From positions 1 through 23,531 of the forward strand of contig DTSC01000359.1 in the NCBI GenBank assembly GCA_012965625.1: a stretch of DNA of 23,531 nucleotides. The letters are read 5' to 3'. The notes beneath the pieces are model-generated. The model made no database searches, was not told the origin of the DNA, and saw only the letters and a program-made list of their open reading frames with translations. This DNA is from Flavobacteriales bacterium (GTDB lineage: Bacteria > Bacteroidota > Bacteroidia > NORP154). The translations under genes and the position numbers were made by a program. This document shows, in pieces, positions 15,827 to 23,531 of this stretch; the stretch's first letter is position 1; every line of letters starts with the position of its first letter.

Positions 15827-16888
15827 ATGGAACAATTACGTCTTGCGAATTTGGAATATACAGAAGCCTTATGGATCATGCTGGGAGCTACTTTGCTCTT
15901 ATCTATTGTCTTCTGGCTTATGCAAAGATGGAAAAAAAGAACATTGGCCCTCTTTGGAACAGCAAGTCTTATTGGAAATTTAATGCCAGATGTATCTAGG
16001 ACAAGACCTGTTTTCAAGTTCATTTTACTGCTACTTTCTCTTTGGTTAATTATCATAGGAATTGCAAATCCGCAAATAGGTTCAAAAATGGAGGAGGTAA
16101 AACGCGAGGGGGTAGACATAATTATTGCTCTTGATCTCTCTAATTCAATGTTAGCTGAGGATATTAAACCTAACAGGCTTACAAGGGCAATACTAGCTGT
16201 TTCAAAACTGATCGATAAACTGCAAGGTGATAGGATTGGCTTAATAGTATTTGGCGGTGAAGCATATGTGCAACTTCCAATAACAACTGATTATTCAGCT
16301 GCCAAGCTTTTCTTATCAACCATTAGTACAGACATCATGCCCACACAAGGTACAGCTATAGGTGCTGCCATTGAATTGGCAGTTCAGTCTTTTGGTTCTA
16401 ATGATCTTGAAGGGCAGGAAGAAACAAAGAAAACAATTATTGTAATTACTGATGGTGAAAACCATGAGGATGATGCAATAGAACAGGCTCAGCTGTCCTT
16501 AGAGAAGAATATTACTATACACACCATTGGAATGGGCTTATCAAAGGGAGGTCCAATTCCGATATACCGTAGGGGAATCCAAACTGGATACAGGAAAGAT
16601 AAGGCAGGCAATACAGTTATTTCTAAATTGAATGAAACCATGCTGCAACAAATCGCAGTGGCTGGGGGAGGTTCTTATATCCGTGCAAATAATATACAAA
16701 CTGGCCTTGTTGCACTCTTCTCAGAACTTAATAAGATGGAGAAGGTGAATATTGGTTCCAAAGTATTTACAGATTATGAGGACAGGTTTCAGTACTTTCT
16801 GGGGCTTGCTATAATCTTGTTATTTTTAGAATTTTTTGTCGGTGAGAAGAAGAACAAGTATTTGCGTAGAATTAAGTTATTTGATTAA
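15827..16888 (+). CDS. batB: BatB, membrane-anchored VWA protein
   Basis: Second VWA protein of the Bat operon, with the same layout as BatA: membrane segments at about 13-32 and 63-80, a VWA domain at about 96-310 and a C-terminal membrane segment at about 325-345. The metal site is D103, S105, S107 (DLSNS), T176 (GTAIG) and D209 (ITDG), so it looks competent. It shares with BatA the stretch SMLAEDIKPNRL, which marks the Bat subfamily. BatA and BatB probably form a hetero-complex in the inner membrane. batC follows after 12 bases. Confidence 0.94.
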   Translation: MEQLRLANLEYTEALWIMLGATLLLSIVFWLMQRWKKRTLALFGTASLIGNLMPDVSRTRPVFKFILLLLSLWLIIIGIANPQIGSKMEEVKREGVDIIIALDLSNSMLAEDIKPNRLTRAILAVSKLIDKLQGDRIGLIVFGGEAYVQLPITTDYSAAKLFLSTISTDIMPTQGTAIGAAIELAVQSFGSNDLEGQEETKKTIIVITDGENHEDDAIEQAQLSLEKNITIHTIGMGLSKGGPIPIYRRGIQTGYRKDKAGNTVISKLNETMLQQIAVAGGGSYIRANNIQTGLVALFSELNKMEKVNIGSKVFTDYEDRFQYFLGLAIILLFLEFFVGEKKNKYLRRIKLFD

Positions 16889-16900
16889 AGGTTTATTGTA

Positions 16901-17641
16901 ATGAAAACATCAGCTAAAGTATTTGTTCTTGCTCTTTTGGGTTTTTCAATGTCCTTTTACTGTCATGGACAAGAGGATAAAAAGAGTATAAGAAAGGGTA
17001 ACCAATTTTATGAAGATGCTAATTATGAAGAAGCAGAACAAAACTATCGACAGGCTTTGGATGAGAACTCAAATTCATTTGAAGGGGCCTTTAATCTCGG
17101 AGATGCAGCATATAGGCAAGAGAAATATGAAGATGCGATTGCTCAATTTGATTTGAGCTCCAAACAATTGGAAGACAATGATAAGGTTTCAAAATCATAC
17201 CATAACCTTGGAAACTCCTATCTGAAATCAAAGGATTATGAAAAGAGTGTTGAGGCTTTCAAGAATGCTCTCAGGAACGATCCTTCTGACTCCGATTCCA
17301 AATATAATCTTGCTTATGCTCAGCAGAAACTAAAGGAGCAACAGAAGCAAGAGCAACAGAAAGATGAAAAAAACGAAAATAAGGACGATAAAGAGGATCA
17401 GAAGGAAAAACAAGAAGAAAAGAACGACCAGCAAAAGCAAGAGAAAGAACAAAACAAAGAAGATAATCAGAAGAATAAAGAAAAACAAGATCAGCAGCCT
17501 GAGAAAAAACCCGGTAAAATGTCAAAGGAAGATGCGCAAAGAATCTTAGATGCATTGAAAAATGAGGAACAGAATATTCAGGAGAAACTGAAAAAGAAAA
17601 AGCTTAAAGCAACTAAGATTAAAATTGAAAAGGATTGGTAG
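16901..17641 (+). CDS. batC: BatC, TPR protein with charged low-complexity tail
   Basis: Exported TPR protein of the Bat operon. A signal peptide occupies about 1-24. About three TPR motifs cover 27-140, with typical NxGNxYxKxxxYEKAxxxF-like helices near 96-125. Residues about 143-205 are a run of Lys, Glu, Gln, Asp and Asn, almost certainly disordered. A short helical end follows (SKEDAQRILDALKNEEQ), which is the most conserved part of BatC tails as I recall them. It probably acts in the periplasm as a scaffold for BatB and BatD. The stop codon is one base before the chosen batD start. Confidence 0.9.
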   Translation: MKTSAKVFVLALLGFSMSFYCHGQEDKKSIRKGNQFYEDANYEEAEQNYRQALDENSNSFEGAFNLGDAAYRQEKYEDAIAQFDLSSKQLEDNDKVSKSYHNLGNSYLKSKDYEKSVEAFKNALRNDPSDSDSKYNLAYAQQKLKEQQKQEQQKDEKNENKDDKEDQKEKQEEKNDQQKQEKEQNKEDNQKNKEKQDQQPEKKPGKMSKEDAQRILDALKNEEQNIQEKLKKKKLKATKIKIEKDW

Positions 17642-17642
17642 C

Positions 17643-19439
17643 ATGGTGCAGAGATTATTTTATATAGCGTTACTTATCTTGCTTTCTTTCGGAATGTCAG
17701 TCGGACAGGCGTTCAAATTTACTTCTAGCGTCAGCAAGAGCCAGGTAGCACTTGGTGAACGATTTCAGCTGGAATTTACTGCAAATGGAAAAACCTCCAA
17801 TTTTATCCCCCCTTCTTTGAAGTCATTTAATATCCTGTCTGGACCCAACCAGTCCACTAGTATGCAATACATCAATGGCAACTATTCTCAGAGCATTACC
17901 TATTCTTATACACTTTCTGCACCGAGACTTGGTAAATATACCATTGCTAGTGCTGTGATAAATTCTGGTGGCAAGAATTATAAATCAAACCAAATCCAGG
18001 TCAATGTTGTAAAAGGAAAAGGAAATCAGGTAGCTAAGCGGCAACAAAATAAGAAAGCCAATGCTCAGAATGTATCGAGTAAAAACTTGTTCCTGGAAGC
18101 AAAAGTTGGAAGAACATCAGTATATCAGGGAGAACAAATACCGGTAACATATACCATTTACTTCAGGGTAGATATTGTTAGGAATGAGGTATCTAAGCTG
18201 CCTGATTTTAATGGTTTTTGGACTCAGGACGTAAAGATGCCTCAACAGGCAAAAGTTTATACTGCTAACATTGATGGCGTACGATATCAGGCAGCAGACC
18301 TGAAGAAGACAATATTGTTTCCTCAACGAAGTGGAAAGCTGGAAGTTGGACTCATGGAATTTAAATGTGTCGTTAGAACCAGGTCTCAAGGGCGCAGGTC
18401 AATTTTTGATGGTTTCTTTGGCGGATATAAAGACGAAGAGTACATTGTTACCTCTTTGCCGATCAAAATAAATGTAAAACCCCTGCCTGAGAAAGGTAAG
18501 CCCAATGATTTTAATGGAGCAGTTGGAAACTTCAGGTTTAATTCATCAATTGATAAAGATGAGCTTAAAGCTAATGATGCAGTAAACCTAACTGTAAAAA
18601 TTTCAGGCACTGGAAATCTCAAATTAATTGCACCCATGGACTTTCAGCTCCCTCCTGATATTGATAGGTTTGACCCTAAAATTGTAGATAATATTACTAC
18701 AAACAGTAATGGCGTATCAGGATCTAAAACATTTGAATATCTGCTGATTCCTCGTCATGCCGGCGAGTTTAAGATTCCACCAATCAGTTTCAGCTATTTT
18801 GACCCCATGAAGAAACACTACAAAACGCTGAGCTCACCCGAGTACATACTAAAAGTGGCGAAAGGGGATGAGGAAACTACAACCACCCTCTCCACCATCA
18901 ACAAAGAGAATGTCAAGTTTATTGGAAGTGATATTATGTTTATCAAGAAGCTTCCTTTTGTACTGCACGAGCAAGGAAAGAAATTCTTTCTGACACCAGC
19001 ATTTTTTACTGCTGCCTGCTCTCCAATAATCTTGTTGTTTCTGGGTTTGTTTATTAGAAGAAGATCGATTGAGCAAAGTAGTAATATTGTTTTAGTTAAG
19101 AGGAAGAGGGCCAGGAAGCTTGCCAGAAAGCGCCTTGCATCTGCAAAGAAACATATGGCAGGCAACCAGAGGAGCCCATTTTATGAGGAGATACTAAAAG
19201 GCCTTTGGGGATATGTTAGCGATAAGTTAAATGTAAGGGTGGCTGACCTCTCCAAAGAATCAATCCGAAGTTCTTTGCTTAATAGGCAGGTAAGTGAAAG
19301 CACCATTGAAGAACTGACGATTGTTCTTGATAAATGTGAATTTGCCCAATATGCTCCAGCTGGTGCTGAAGGGGAAATGACAGAAGTTTATCAGCAATCA
19401 TTGAATTTGATCGGAAAAATTGAAAGTGAGATTACTTAA
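17643..19439 (+). CDS. batD: BatD, oxygen-tolerance membrane protein
   Basis: BatD-family protein. The ATG at 17643 gives a clear signal peptide (about 1-22, ending SVGQA); an in-frame TTG at 17625 lies inside batC and only adds six residues. Residues 24-430 form several beta-rich, immunoglobulin-like periplasmic domains, one membrane segment follows (about 446-465), then an Arg/Lys-rich cytoplasmic tail of about 130 residues with helical pattern. The 598 residues fit the family. It probably spans the inner membrane and links BatA/BatB to periplasmic partners. It starts one base after the batC stop, so translation is likely coupled; batE starts 9 bases later. Confidence 0.92.
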   Translation: MVQRLFYIALLILLSFGMSVGQAFKFTSSVSKSQVALGERFQLEFTANGKTSNFIPPSLKSFNILSGPNQSTSMQYINGNYSQSITYSYTLSAPRLGKYTIASAVINSGGKNYKSNQIQVNVVKGKGNQVAKRQQNKKANAQNVSSKNLFLEAKVGRTSVYQGEQIPVTYTIYFRVDIVRNEVSKLPDFNGFWTQDVKMPQQAKVYTANIDGVRYQAADLKKTILFPQRSGKLEVGLMEFKCVVRTRSQGRRSIFDGFFGGYKDEEYIVTSLPIKINVKPLPEKGKPNDFNGAVGNFRFNSSIDKDELKANDAVNLTVKISGTGNLKLIAPMDFQLPPDIDRFDPKIVDNITTNSNGVSGSKTFEYLLIPRHAGEFKIPPISFSYFDPMKKHYKTLSSPEYILKVAKGDEETTTTLSTINKENVKFIGSDIMFIKKLPFVLHEQGKKFFLTPAFFTAACSPIILLFLGLFIRRRSIEQSSNIVLVKRKRARKLARKRLASAKKHMAGNQRSPFYEEILKGLWGYVSDKLNVRVADLSKESIRSSLLNRQVSESTIEELTIVLDKCEFAQYAPAGAEGEMTEVYQQSLNLIGKIESEIT

Positions 19440-19448
19440 TAAAAGTTA

Positions 19449-20228
19449 ATGTATTTTATGGTAAAAAGACTTGAATATTTCATGCTGACTGCACTATTAA
19501 GCATTCTTAGTGTTGGAATTACATTTGCATTGGACCATGAAGCAGTCATTGAGAAAGCCAATGGACTTTATAGCGAGGGGGAGTTTACTGCTGCAGCTGA
19601 ACTATATGAACAAGTTATTTCAGATGGGAAAGAAGCTTCTGAACTTTATTATAATCTGGGGAATGCTTACTATAAGGCGGGCAATATTCCGGCAGGGATA
19701 CTAAATTATGAAAGGGCCAAAAAACTGAGCCCTAACGATGAAGACCTTGTTTTTAATTTAAAACTGGCTAACCTGAAAACGGTAGATAAAATTGAAGCAA
19801 TTCCCAATTTTATTATTGGTGATATAGGAAATGAGCTAAAGGACCTGTATTCACAAGATGCCTGGGCTTGGATAAGCGTTATAGGCATTTGGCTTGCTAG
19901 CTTGTTGTTTTTTGCCTTTGTTGGATCTGCAATAAGGGGACTAAAAAAACTGTTTTTCGTTCTAAGCATGATAGCCCTGCTATTAAGCTTGATTGCATTC
20001 ACCTTTACATATAACAAGTACTTGGAAACTTACAAGGAGATTGAAGCAATTGTGTTTTCTCCTACCATTACAATCAAAAGTTCACCGGATGAAAAGGGAA
20101 TCGCTCTCTTTGTTTTACATGAAGGGACTAAAGTGCTGGTATTAGATAAGTTGGGAGGCTGGTATAAGATAAAATTGGCCAGTGGCAGCATTGGCTGGAT
20201 TCCATTATCTAGCATTGAACAAATATGA
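19449..20228 (+). CDS. batE: BatE, TPR and SH3-like membrane protein
   Basis: Last named Bat gene. A signal or anchor segment lies at about 10-28, two TPR-like motifs at 30-105 (LYSEGEFTAAAELYEQ, YYNLGNAYYKAGN), two membrane segments at about 138-158 and 165-187, and a C-terminal bacterial SH3 domain (about 200-259) ending in GSIGWIPLSSIE. SH3-type domains of this kind often bind cell-wall or protein ligands. The start is ATG 19449, or ATG 19458 three codons on. The stop TGA overlaps the start of the metallophosphoesterase gene (ATGA, four bases). Confidence 0.9.
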   Translation: MYFMVKRLEYFMLTALLSILSVGITFALDHEAVIEKANGLYSEGEFTAAAELYEQVISDGKEASELYYNLGNAYYKAGNIPAGILNYERAKKLSPNDEDLVFNLKLANLKTVDKIEAIPNFIIGDIGNELKDLYSQDAWAWISVIGIWLASLLFFAFVGSAIRGLKKLFFVLSMIALLLSLIAFTFTYNKYLETYKEIEAIVFSPTITIKSSPDEKGIALFVLHEGTKVLVLDKLGGWYKIKLASGSIGWIPLSSIEQI

Positions 20229-20722
20229 TTAGGATAGGTTTACTTTCCGACACACATAATTACCTGAATCCTGCGGTTTTTGAGCATTTTAAAGACTGTG
20301 ATGAAATATGGCATGCTGGTGATATAGGAACAGCAGCTATTACAGATGCTATTGCCGAATTCAAGCCAGTTCGGGCAGTTTATGGTAATATTGATGGTAC
20401 AGACATAAGAAAAATATTTCCTGAGCACCTGATGTTTAGGTGTGAGCAAATGAAGGTGTGGATAACACATATTGGAGGATATCCAAACAGGTATGATCAT
20501 AGAGTTAAAGAATTGATCCATAGAAATCCCCCTGACCTGTTTATATGTGGGCATTCTCATATATTGAAGGTAATTTATGATAAAAAACTCAGCCTGCTTC
20601 ACCTCAACCCCGGTGCTGCAGGCAAATACGGTTTTCAAAAGGTTTCCACACTCTTGCGGTTTACAATAGATAAAAAAGAAGTAAAAGACCTTCAGGTCAT
20701 TGAATTGGGAAAACGAAGATAG
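20225..20722 (+). CDS. YfcE/MJ0936-type metallophosphoesterase
   Basis: Small calcineurin-like phosphodiesterase with a two-metal centre. Metal motifs in order are SDTH (D9, H11), HAGD (D33), GNID (N55; the family usually has GNHD or GNCD), TH (H82) and GHSH (109-112), followed by NPG (128-130). The 165 residues fit the YfcE group, whose known members split phosphodiester bonds in model substrates; the natural substrate is unknown. The four-base overlap with batE makes it the probable last cistron of the Bat operon. In many Bacteroidota this gene sits with truA, DUF4293 and rho. Confidence 0.93.
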   Translation: MIRIGLLSDTHNYLNPAVFEHFKDCDEIWHAGDIGTAAITDAIAEFKPVRAVYGNIDGTDIRKIFPEHLMFRCEQMKVWITHIGGYPNRYDHRVKELIHRNPPDLFICGHSHILKVIYDKKLSLLHLNPGAAGKYGFQKVSTLLRFTIDKKEVKDLQVIELGKRR

Positions 20723-20767
20723 GATGATGAACTTAGGCCTGATACAATAAATTAGCGGATCCTATCT
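20717..20767. repeat. Nine-base inverted repeat joining two convergent gene ends
   Basis: AGATAGGAT at 20717-20725 and its exact reverse complement ATCCTATCT at 20759-20767, with a 33-base loop. The arms lie in the last codons of the metallophosphoesterase gene and of the convergent DUF4293 gene. It could act as a two-way terminator, but the loop is long and no T tract follows on either strand. Confidence 0.3.
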
Positions 20768-21222
20768 ACAGAACGGATTAGATCATTGTCTTTTTTGATC
20801 GACCTGGAAGCAAGAAAAGTTAAAATAGTTGCGATAATAGGAAGAAAGGCTCCAAATTTATAGCTGATCATTGATTCTTTCATATTCATAGCGTCTAATA
20901 CCCCCTGGTTGTCATAAAAAAATAACACAAAGATCACTCCTAGTAAAACCAATAGGTTGAGCTTGCATACTTTTATCTGAAGCATTCTCTTTTTATAAAG
21001 AAATATGGTTAGAAGATTGATCAGGCAAGCAAATATTATCATTATAGGAACCCCTAAGAGAAATGGAAAATCAAATCCAAGCAATACAATATTTGAAAGA
21101 TCTATTGCATGTCCTGGTAGGTCATGGTTTTTGCTAACAATTTGGCCGAAAGGAATAACAAACATCAGCAAGGACGCCACAGCTGAGCAAAATAAATATA
21201 CAGACTGGATTCTTTGAATCAT
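20752..21222 (-). CDS. DUF4293 membrane protein
   Basis: Small inner-membrane protein found almost only in Bacteroidota; function unknown. It has the typical MIQRIQSVYL start and four hydrophobic segments at about 8-26, 45-75, 84-103 and 122-140, ending in a charged tail (SIKKDNDLIRSVDRIR). The length of 156 fits the family. It is divergent from rho and convergent with the metallophosphoesterase gene, an arrangement I recall from many Bacteroidota genomes. Confidence 0.85.
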   Translation of the reverse strand: MIQRIQSVYLFCSAVASLLMFVIPFGQIVSKNHDLPGHAIDLSNIVLLGFDFPFLLGVPIMIIFACLINLLTIFLYKKRMLQIKVCKLNLLVLLGVIFVLFFYDNQGVLDAMNMKESMISYKFGAFLPIIATILTFLASRSIKKDNDLIRSVDRIR

Positions 21223-21494
21223 AATTTGGGGTATATGGAATCACTAAGGCACTGCAAGTAAAGAATTTTTTTCAAAATTTCTTTCAAATTAATAATAATT
21301 CGTATTATTGCAGTTGAATTCTCACCTGAAGAAGATTATCTGTTCATAGAAATATTAGTTTTCTTATACTTTCAAATCATTCTAAAGAGGATTATTGATC
21401 CGAATTACAAACATTCATTTTATAAATTGAAACAGGGATATAACAGTCCCATATTGAGTTTTTTTTAATAACCTGAAATTCTTATTATTTTATC
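21223..21494. other. Divergent gap between DUF4293 and rho, with possible rho leader hairpin
   Basis: This 272-base AT-rich gap must hold promoters for both genes, but I find no exact TAnnTTTG; TATTATTG near 21314 is one mismatch off. GGGA (21435-21438) pairs with TCCC (21447-21450) across eight bases, and a run of eight T follows at 21459-21466, 28 bases before the rho start. This might be a weak terminator-like leader. No ORF or RNA gene is seen. Confidence 0.35.
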
Positions 21495-23033
21495 ATGATT
21501 ATGTACGATATACTTGAATTAAACAAGAAATTAGTTGCTGAACTAAAGGATATAGCGAAATCACTGGATGTGCCAGATTATGAGGCGCTGAAGAAAGATG
21601 ACTTGGTTTATAAAATTTTAGACCAACAAGCGGTTAATCCCAAGTTAGAAATTCAAAAACCTGTAGAATCAGAAAGCAAAGCCTCTTCAGAAGGTGCTGG
21701 TCAGGAAGCAAAACAAAATACTAATACAGACATTGCTGAACCAACAGGAAAAGAAGAGCAGCCTGCTGCTTCGAATTCTAACGATCAAAAAGACACGAAT
21801 CGAGAGCGATTTAAACGCAATGATCAACGTGGAAGAGATGGAGGAGATGCCAGAAATCAAAACCGCAGGAAAGATGACCGCCCTAATAAATTCATCAAGA
21901 AGGAAGATGAGTATGAGTTTGAAGGAATAATATCCAGTGAAGGGATATTAGAGATCATGCCTGATGGTTATGGATTTCTCAGATCTTCAGATTACAATTA
22001 TTTCAATTCACCAGATGATATATACGTCTCTCAATCACAGATCAAGCTGTTTGGATTAAAAACAGGAGACACAGTTAAAGGAAGTATAAGGCCGCCAAAA
22101 GATGGTGAAAAGTATTTCCCTTTAATACGGGTTGAGCTCATTAACGGACAAGACCCTAATGACATTAGAGACAGGGTGCCTTTTGAGCATCTAACACCCT
22201 TGTTTCCTCAGGAAAAGTTCGATTTAACAGGTCCTAAAGGGAATCTGTCTACCAGGATAATAGATATGTTTACGCCGATTGGTAAAGGGCAGAGAGGCAT
22301 GATTGTGGCTCAGCCAAAAACGGGTAAAACGATCCTGCTTCAGGATATTGCCAATGCTGTAGCGGAGAATCATCCTGAGGTTTACCTGATTGTTTTGTTG
22401 ATAGATGAACGGCCTGAAGAGGTTACTGAGATGGAGCGAAATGTAAAAGCTGAAGTTGTCGCTTCTACTTTTGATGAACCTGCTGAAAAACATGTTAAAG
22501 TGGCCAATATTGTATTGGAAAAGGCCAAGAGAATGGTTGAATGTGGCCATGATGTGATGATTCTTTTAGATTCAATCACCAGGTTAGCCAGGGCTTATAA
22601 TACGGTCTCTCCTGCCTCTGGAAAGGTGCTTTCCGGTGGTGTTGAAGCCAACGCACTACACAAGCCAAAACGATTCTTTGGTTCTGCAAGAAAGATTGAA
22701 GATGGCGGCTCTTTAACCATCATTGCCACAGCTCTTATTGATACCGGTTCCAAAATGGATGAAGTGATCTTTGAGGAGTTTAAGGGAACAGGAAACATGG
22801 AGCTTCAGCTGGACAGGAAAATTGCCAACAAGCGGCTTTATCCTTCAATTGATATTGTTGCTTCAAGTACTCGAAGGGATGACCTGCTGCTCGAAAAAGT
22901 AAGTCTCCAGAAGATCTGGATCTTAAGAAACCATTTAGCGGATATGAATGCATTGGAGGCGATGGAATTCTTAAGAGACAGGGTCAAGAACACCAAAACT
23001 AACGAGGAGTTTCTTATATCCATGAATGGATAG
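21495..23033 (+). CDS. rho: Transcription termination factor Rho with disordered insert
   Basis: Hexameric RNA-dependent ATPase that ends transcription. The Rho_N helical domain is at about 4-45. Residues 50-138 are an insert absent from E. coli Rho (419 residues): first acidic and Ser/Gln/Glu-rich, then from 98 on rich in Arg, Asn, Asp and Lys. The RNA-binding cold-shock-like domain follows (about 141-215), with DGYGFLR (157-163) and DIYVSQSQI. The ATPase core has Walker A PKTGKT (274-279), Walker B ILLDS, the Q-loop region GGVEANALHKPKRFFG and the R-loop region TGSKMDE. The start is ATG 21495 or ATG 21501. Long disordered inserts are normal in Bacteroidota Rho, and in Bacteroides one is reported to drive phase separation. 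Confidence 0.97.
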   Translation: MIMYDILELNKKLVAELKDIAKSLDVPDYEALKKDDLVYKILDQQAVNPKLEIQKPVESESKASSEGAGQEAKQNTNTDIAEPTGKEEQPAASNSNDQKDTNRERFKRNDQRGRDGGDARNQNRRKDDRPNKFIKKEDEYEFEGIISSEGILEIMPDGYGFLRSSDYNYFNSPDDIYVSQSQIKLFGLKTGDTVKGSIRPPKDGEKYFPLIRVELINGQDPNDIRDRVPFEHLTPLFPQEKFDLTGPKGNLSTRIIDMFTPIGKGQRGMIVAQPKTGKTILLQDIANAVAENHPEVYLIVLLIDERPEEVTEMERNVKAEVVASTFDEPAEKHVKVANIVLEKAKRMVECGHDVMILLDSITRLARAYNTVSPASGKVLSGGVEANALHKPKRFFGSARKIEDGGSLTIIATALIDTGSKMDEVIFEEFKGTGNMELQLDRKIANKRLYPSIDIVASSTRRDDLLLEKVSLQKIWILRNHLADMNALEAMEFLRDRVKNTKTNEEFLISMNG

Positions 23034-23062
23034 GTTTATGATTGTGGGCTTTACTTCGCATT

Positions 23063-23531
23063 TTGAAGACACTTCCTCTTAAATATGGTATATTTACTGG
23101 GTCTGCTGCCGTTTCCTGGAAGTTGGCAGAGTATTATCTAAACCTGAATGTCAATACCATAGGGGCCTGGGCAGGCTTTATTCCTTATTTCGTACTGTTG
23201 ATAGGTGTATTTATTGGCATCCTGACTCAGAGGCTTAATAAAAAGTCTGGTGCTGGACTGCTGGACTTCAAACAAGGGGCGCGAACTGGGGTAGTGATTT
23301 CACTTGTTACAGGGATCATCCTTGCCATCTTTGGCTTTGTCTATTGCAGTTTTATTAATCCTGAGTTTCTGGAACAGTATCTTGCCATGACCAAAGATCT
23401 TATGCTAAAGGATAAGCAGCCTGCGGAGATCATTGAAAAAGAAATGCAGATGATCAAGGATTCTGCCTCACTTGGCCGCTTGATGTTCCGCTCCTTTACC
23501 ACTTCCCTTTTTATTGGGATGCTTGGCTCTT
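23063..23531 (+). CDS. DUF4199-like membrane protein, 3' end cut by window
   Basis: Open frame running off the right edge. The TTG at 23063 gives MKTLPLKYGIFTG, which resembles the usual start of DUF4199 proteins; a TTG at 23042, just after the in-frame TGA at 23039, would add seven residues. There is no in-frame ATG nearby. About 156 residues are visible, with hydrophobic segments at about 8-20, 33-53, 74-96 and near the cut end. The loop LTQRLNKKSGAGLLDFKQG between segments two and three fits the DUF4199 pattern of a basic loop followed by FxxG. It starts 29 bases after rho and probably shares its message. Function unknown. Confidence 0.7.
   Translation, partial: MKTLPLKYGIFTGSAAVSWKLAEYYLNLNVNTIGAWAGFIPYFVLLIGVFIGILTQRLNKKSGAGLLDFKQGARTGVVISLVTGIILAIFGFVYCSFINPEFLEQYLAMTKDLMLKDKQPAEIIEKEMQMIKDSASLGRLMFRSFTTSLFIGMLGS

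Noticed and set aside
14814..16888. batA and batB read as a recent tandem gene duplication
   Set aside because: They share fold and the SMLAEDIKPNRL-type stretch but are otherwise well diverged, and both are standard members of Bat operons across the phylum.
20240..20638. 132-residue open frame antisense to the metallophosphoesterase
   Set aside because: The plus strand there encodes all metal-binding motifs of the phosphoesterase in order; the reverse frame shows no family features.

Overview
The window reads as chromosomal DNA of a Bacteroidota bacterium, most likely of the Cytophagales type. The signs are AT-rich DNA with weak ribosome binding sites, candidate promoters of the Bacteroidota form TTTG-N18-TAnnTTTG, a complete MoxR/Bat (aerotolerance) operon, the DUF4293 and DUF4199 families, and a Rho factor with a long disordered insert. 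No rRNA, tRNA, CRISPR array, transposase or phage gene was seen. Gene density is high, and the largest gene-free gap is 272 bases.

Layout. (1) 1-5939, plus strand: a class III adenylate cyclase fused to an HD phosphohydrolase domain, a large CPA1 Na+/H+ exchanger carrying a cyclic-nucleotide-binding domain, and a helical lipoprotein of unknown function. The three are closely spaced in one direction. This looks like a self-contained circuit in which cAMP made, and perhaps destroyed, by the first protein gates ion exchange by the second. It is the most interesting part of the window. (2) 6140-8588, plus: argG and argH, the last two steps of arginine synthesis, overlapping by 11 bases; ArgH is short at its C-terminus. 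(3) 8600-11619, minus: an ABC exporter, truA and a GlcG/HbpS-family protein. (4) 11828-20228, plus: moxR, a DUF58 protein, a BatD-like membrane protein, batA, batB, batC, batD and batE, with short gaps or overlaps and a good promoter upstream. A metallophosphoesterase gene (20225-20722) overlaps batE by four bases and is probably the last cistron. (5) 20752-23531: DUF4293 (minus), rho (plus) and the start of a DUF4199 gene cut by the window edge.

How the genes work together. The Bat genes form one envelope-associated complex run by the MoxR ATPase. From general knowledge, truA/ABC exporter, metallophosphoesterase, DUF4293 and rho often sit together in Bacteroidota; here the GlcG gene and the moxR-bat operon lie between the two halves of that group. 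The left edge cuts or damages the cyclase gene, and the right edge cuts the DUF4199 gene.
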